A stretch of 40,858 nucleotides of DNA from Candidatus Rokuibacteriota bacterium (GTDB lineage Bacteria > Methylomirabilota > Methylomirabilia > Rokubacteriales > CSP1-6): positions 1-40,858 of the forward strand of contig QHSO01000091.1 of NCBI GenBank assembly GCA_003220475.1, written 5' to 3'. Below are positions 39,880-40,858 of this stretch, in pieces. The stretch's first letter is position 1; every line of letters starts with the position of its first letter. Under the pieces are notes generated by a model. It was not told the DNA's origin. It did not search any database and saw only the letters and a list, made by a program, of their open reading frames with translations. Both the position numbers and the translations under genes were made by a program.

Positions 39880-40776
39880 GTGCCGCCGAACTACGGCCGC
39901 CTGACCGTAGAAAAAGCCGCCGTGAACGCGGTGATGGCCGGATGCCGTCCCGAGTACCTGCCGGTCCTGCTCGCGGCCGCCGGGTGCGCGTGCGATCCCG
40001 ACTTCAACCTGCACGGCGTGGCGACGTCGACGCATTTCTCCGCGCCGCTCATCGTGGTGCACGGTCCCGTGCGCCGGCGCATCGGCATCAACTCCTCGTT
40101 CGGCGTATTCGGCCCGGGCTATCGCGCCAACGCGACGATCGGACGGGCACTCCGGCTGCTGATGATCAACGTCGGCGGCGCCCGTCCGGGGGAGATCTCG
40201 ATGTCGACGTTCGGCCACCCCGGCCGCTACACGTACTGTATCGGCGAGCACGAGGAGGCGAGCCCGTGGCCGCCCTATCACGAAGCGCGCGGGCTACCGC
40301 CGGGCTCGAGCGCCGTGACGCTGTTTGCTGGCGAGGCGCCCCACGGCATCTCCGACCACTCGAGCCGCACGGCCAAGAGCCTGGCAGGCTCGCTCGGCTG
40401 GTCGATGGCCGGCCTCTGGAACAGCAAGCACTTCCCGCTGTACTCGCACACGATGCTCGTCATTGGCCCGGAGCACGCACGCACGTTCGCGCACGACGGC
40501 TGGAGCCGCGACGACGTCGCGCGCTATCTGCACGAAACGATTCGTGTTCCGTACCGCACGCTGATGCCCGACGAGACCCACGGCGAGGGCACGAATCTCC
40601 GCTTCGGCAAGAACCCGCCGGCGCCCGAGACCCTGGTCAGTAAATTCTCGAGTGTCGGAGAACTTCACATCCTGGTCGCCGGCGGCACCGCCGGCCGGTT
40701 TTCGATGGCCATTCCCGGCTGGCTCGGCACGAGGAACGGCTCGCGCCCATTGACGCGACTGATAGAGTTGGAGTGA
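39880..40776 (+). CDS. Conserved uncharacterised protein, 5' end cut by the repeat array
   Basis: 298 residues from a GTG at 39880. The protein begins inside a conserved core, [19 protein letters not shown] followed by [14 protein letters not shown], then [59 protein letters not shown] and [18 protein letters not shown] know this pattern as a widespread unnamed family, but cannot assign a function. Relatives carry more residues before the PPNYG motif (from memory). Here the frame upstream is open only to the stop at 39742-39744 and is pure repeat sequence, with no ATG, GTG or TTG before 39880. The junction with the array is at 39870. The stop is at 40774-40776. Confidence 0.72.
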   Translation: MPPNYGRLTVEKAAVNAVMAGCRPEYLPVLLAAAGCACDPDFNLHGVATSTHFSAPLIVVHGPVRRRIGINSSFGVFGPGYRANATIGRALRLLMINVGGARPGEISMSTFGHPGRYTYCIGEHEEASPWPPYHEARGLPPGSSAVTLFAGEAPHGISDHSSRTAKSLAGSLGWSMAGLWNSKHFPLYSHTMLVIGPEHARTFAHDGWSRDDVARYLHETIRVPYRTLMPDETHGEGTNLRFGKNPPAPETLVSKFSSVGELHILVAGGTAGRFSMAIPGWLGTRNGSRPLTRLIELE

Positions 40777-40804
40777 CGAAATACGCCGCCCCGCCAGAAT
40801 TCGA

Positions 40805-40832
40805 TTGACAGGCTTCTTGCCACATGTAATTC
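40805..40832 (+). promoter_or_regulatory. Candidate sigma-70-type promoter at the right edge
   Basis: TTGACA at 40805-40810, 16 bp, then TAATTC at 40827-40832. The region 40777-40858 has lower GC than its surroundings and no coding sequence. It would drive a gene beyond the window. Confidence 0.4.
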
Positions 40833-40858
40833 TTGCCGCGGTTCCAGGTTCACACGGA

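Noticed and set aside
39478-39904. Small rightward proteins rich in RSAMATPRR or GVWGPFRGP repeats
   Set aside because: They are translations of the repeat array in several frames, without ribosome-binding sites or stable frame across units.

Overview
The window is a chromosomal segment of a very GC-rich bacterium, about 70 % G+C by eye, with strong third-position GC bias and compact gene spacing (many 1-4 bp stop/start overlaps). The gene families fit an uncultured soil or subsurface lineage such as Rokubacteria/Methylomirabilota, but that placement is inferred from gene content only. There are no rRNA or tRNA genes, no CRISPR array, no transposase and no phage gene.

Layout. (1) 1-4.7 kb: the 3' part of a Sel1-repeat protein; a leftward operon of a D-glutamate-cyclase-like protein, a class III aminotransferase and a PCuAC-like lipoprotein; and an unrecognised lipoprotein. 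(2) 4.7-22.9 kb: a large alpha-glucan, trehalose and glucosylglycerate cluster. It holds treZ (leftward, broken), then rightward a GH57 branching enzyme, glgC, a GH57/DUF3536 protein, treY, a DUF5752 protein, a TreT-like glycosyltransferase, a glucosyl-3-phosphoglycerate-synthase-like glycosyltransferase, glgE, treS and maltokinase. TreS and Mak would make maltose-1-phosphate, GlgE would polymerise it, the GH57 enzyme would branch it, and TreY with TreZ would turn glucan back into trehalose. GlgC would supply ADP-glucose, and the GT81-type enzyme would make glucosylglycerate precursor. (3) 22.8-26.9 kb: a leftward operon (AIR-synthase-like protein, gamma-glutamyltransferase, small exported protein) divergent from glutamate formimidoyltransferase. 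(4) 27-30.5 kb: a copper operon csoR-copA-YHS-DUF2889 with a clear promoter and operator. (5) 30.5-38.5 kb: the leftward elongasome operon mreB-mreC-mreD-mrdA-rodA-rng, then a small basic protein and a lipid kinase. (6) 38.5-40.9 kb: inorganic pyrophosphatase, a palindromic tandem repeat array, and a 5'-truncated gene of a conserved uncharacterised family.

Two themes stand out. First, small palindromic or dispersed repeats occur here, and copies lie in frame inside the coding sequences of maltokinase and the D-glutamate-cyclase-like gene, much as Rickettsia palindromic elements do. An array of one of them abuts the truncated gene at the right end. Second, several otherwise conserved genes lack an internal piece or change frame: treZ, the DUF5752/glycosyltransferase junction, the lipid kinase and DUF2889. 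These are either real gene decay or assembly errors, and read mapping would decide. The most notable regulatory signal is a 15-bp gap between two divergent starts that holds a near-symmetrical -10 element, suggesting one bidirectional promoter making two leaderless mRNAs.
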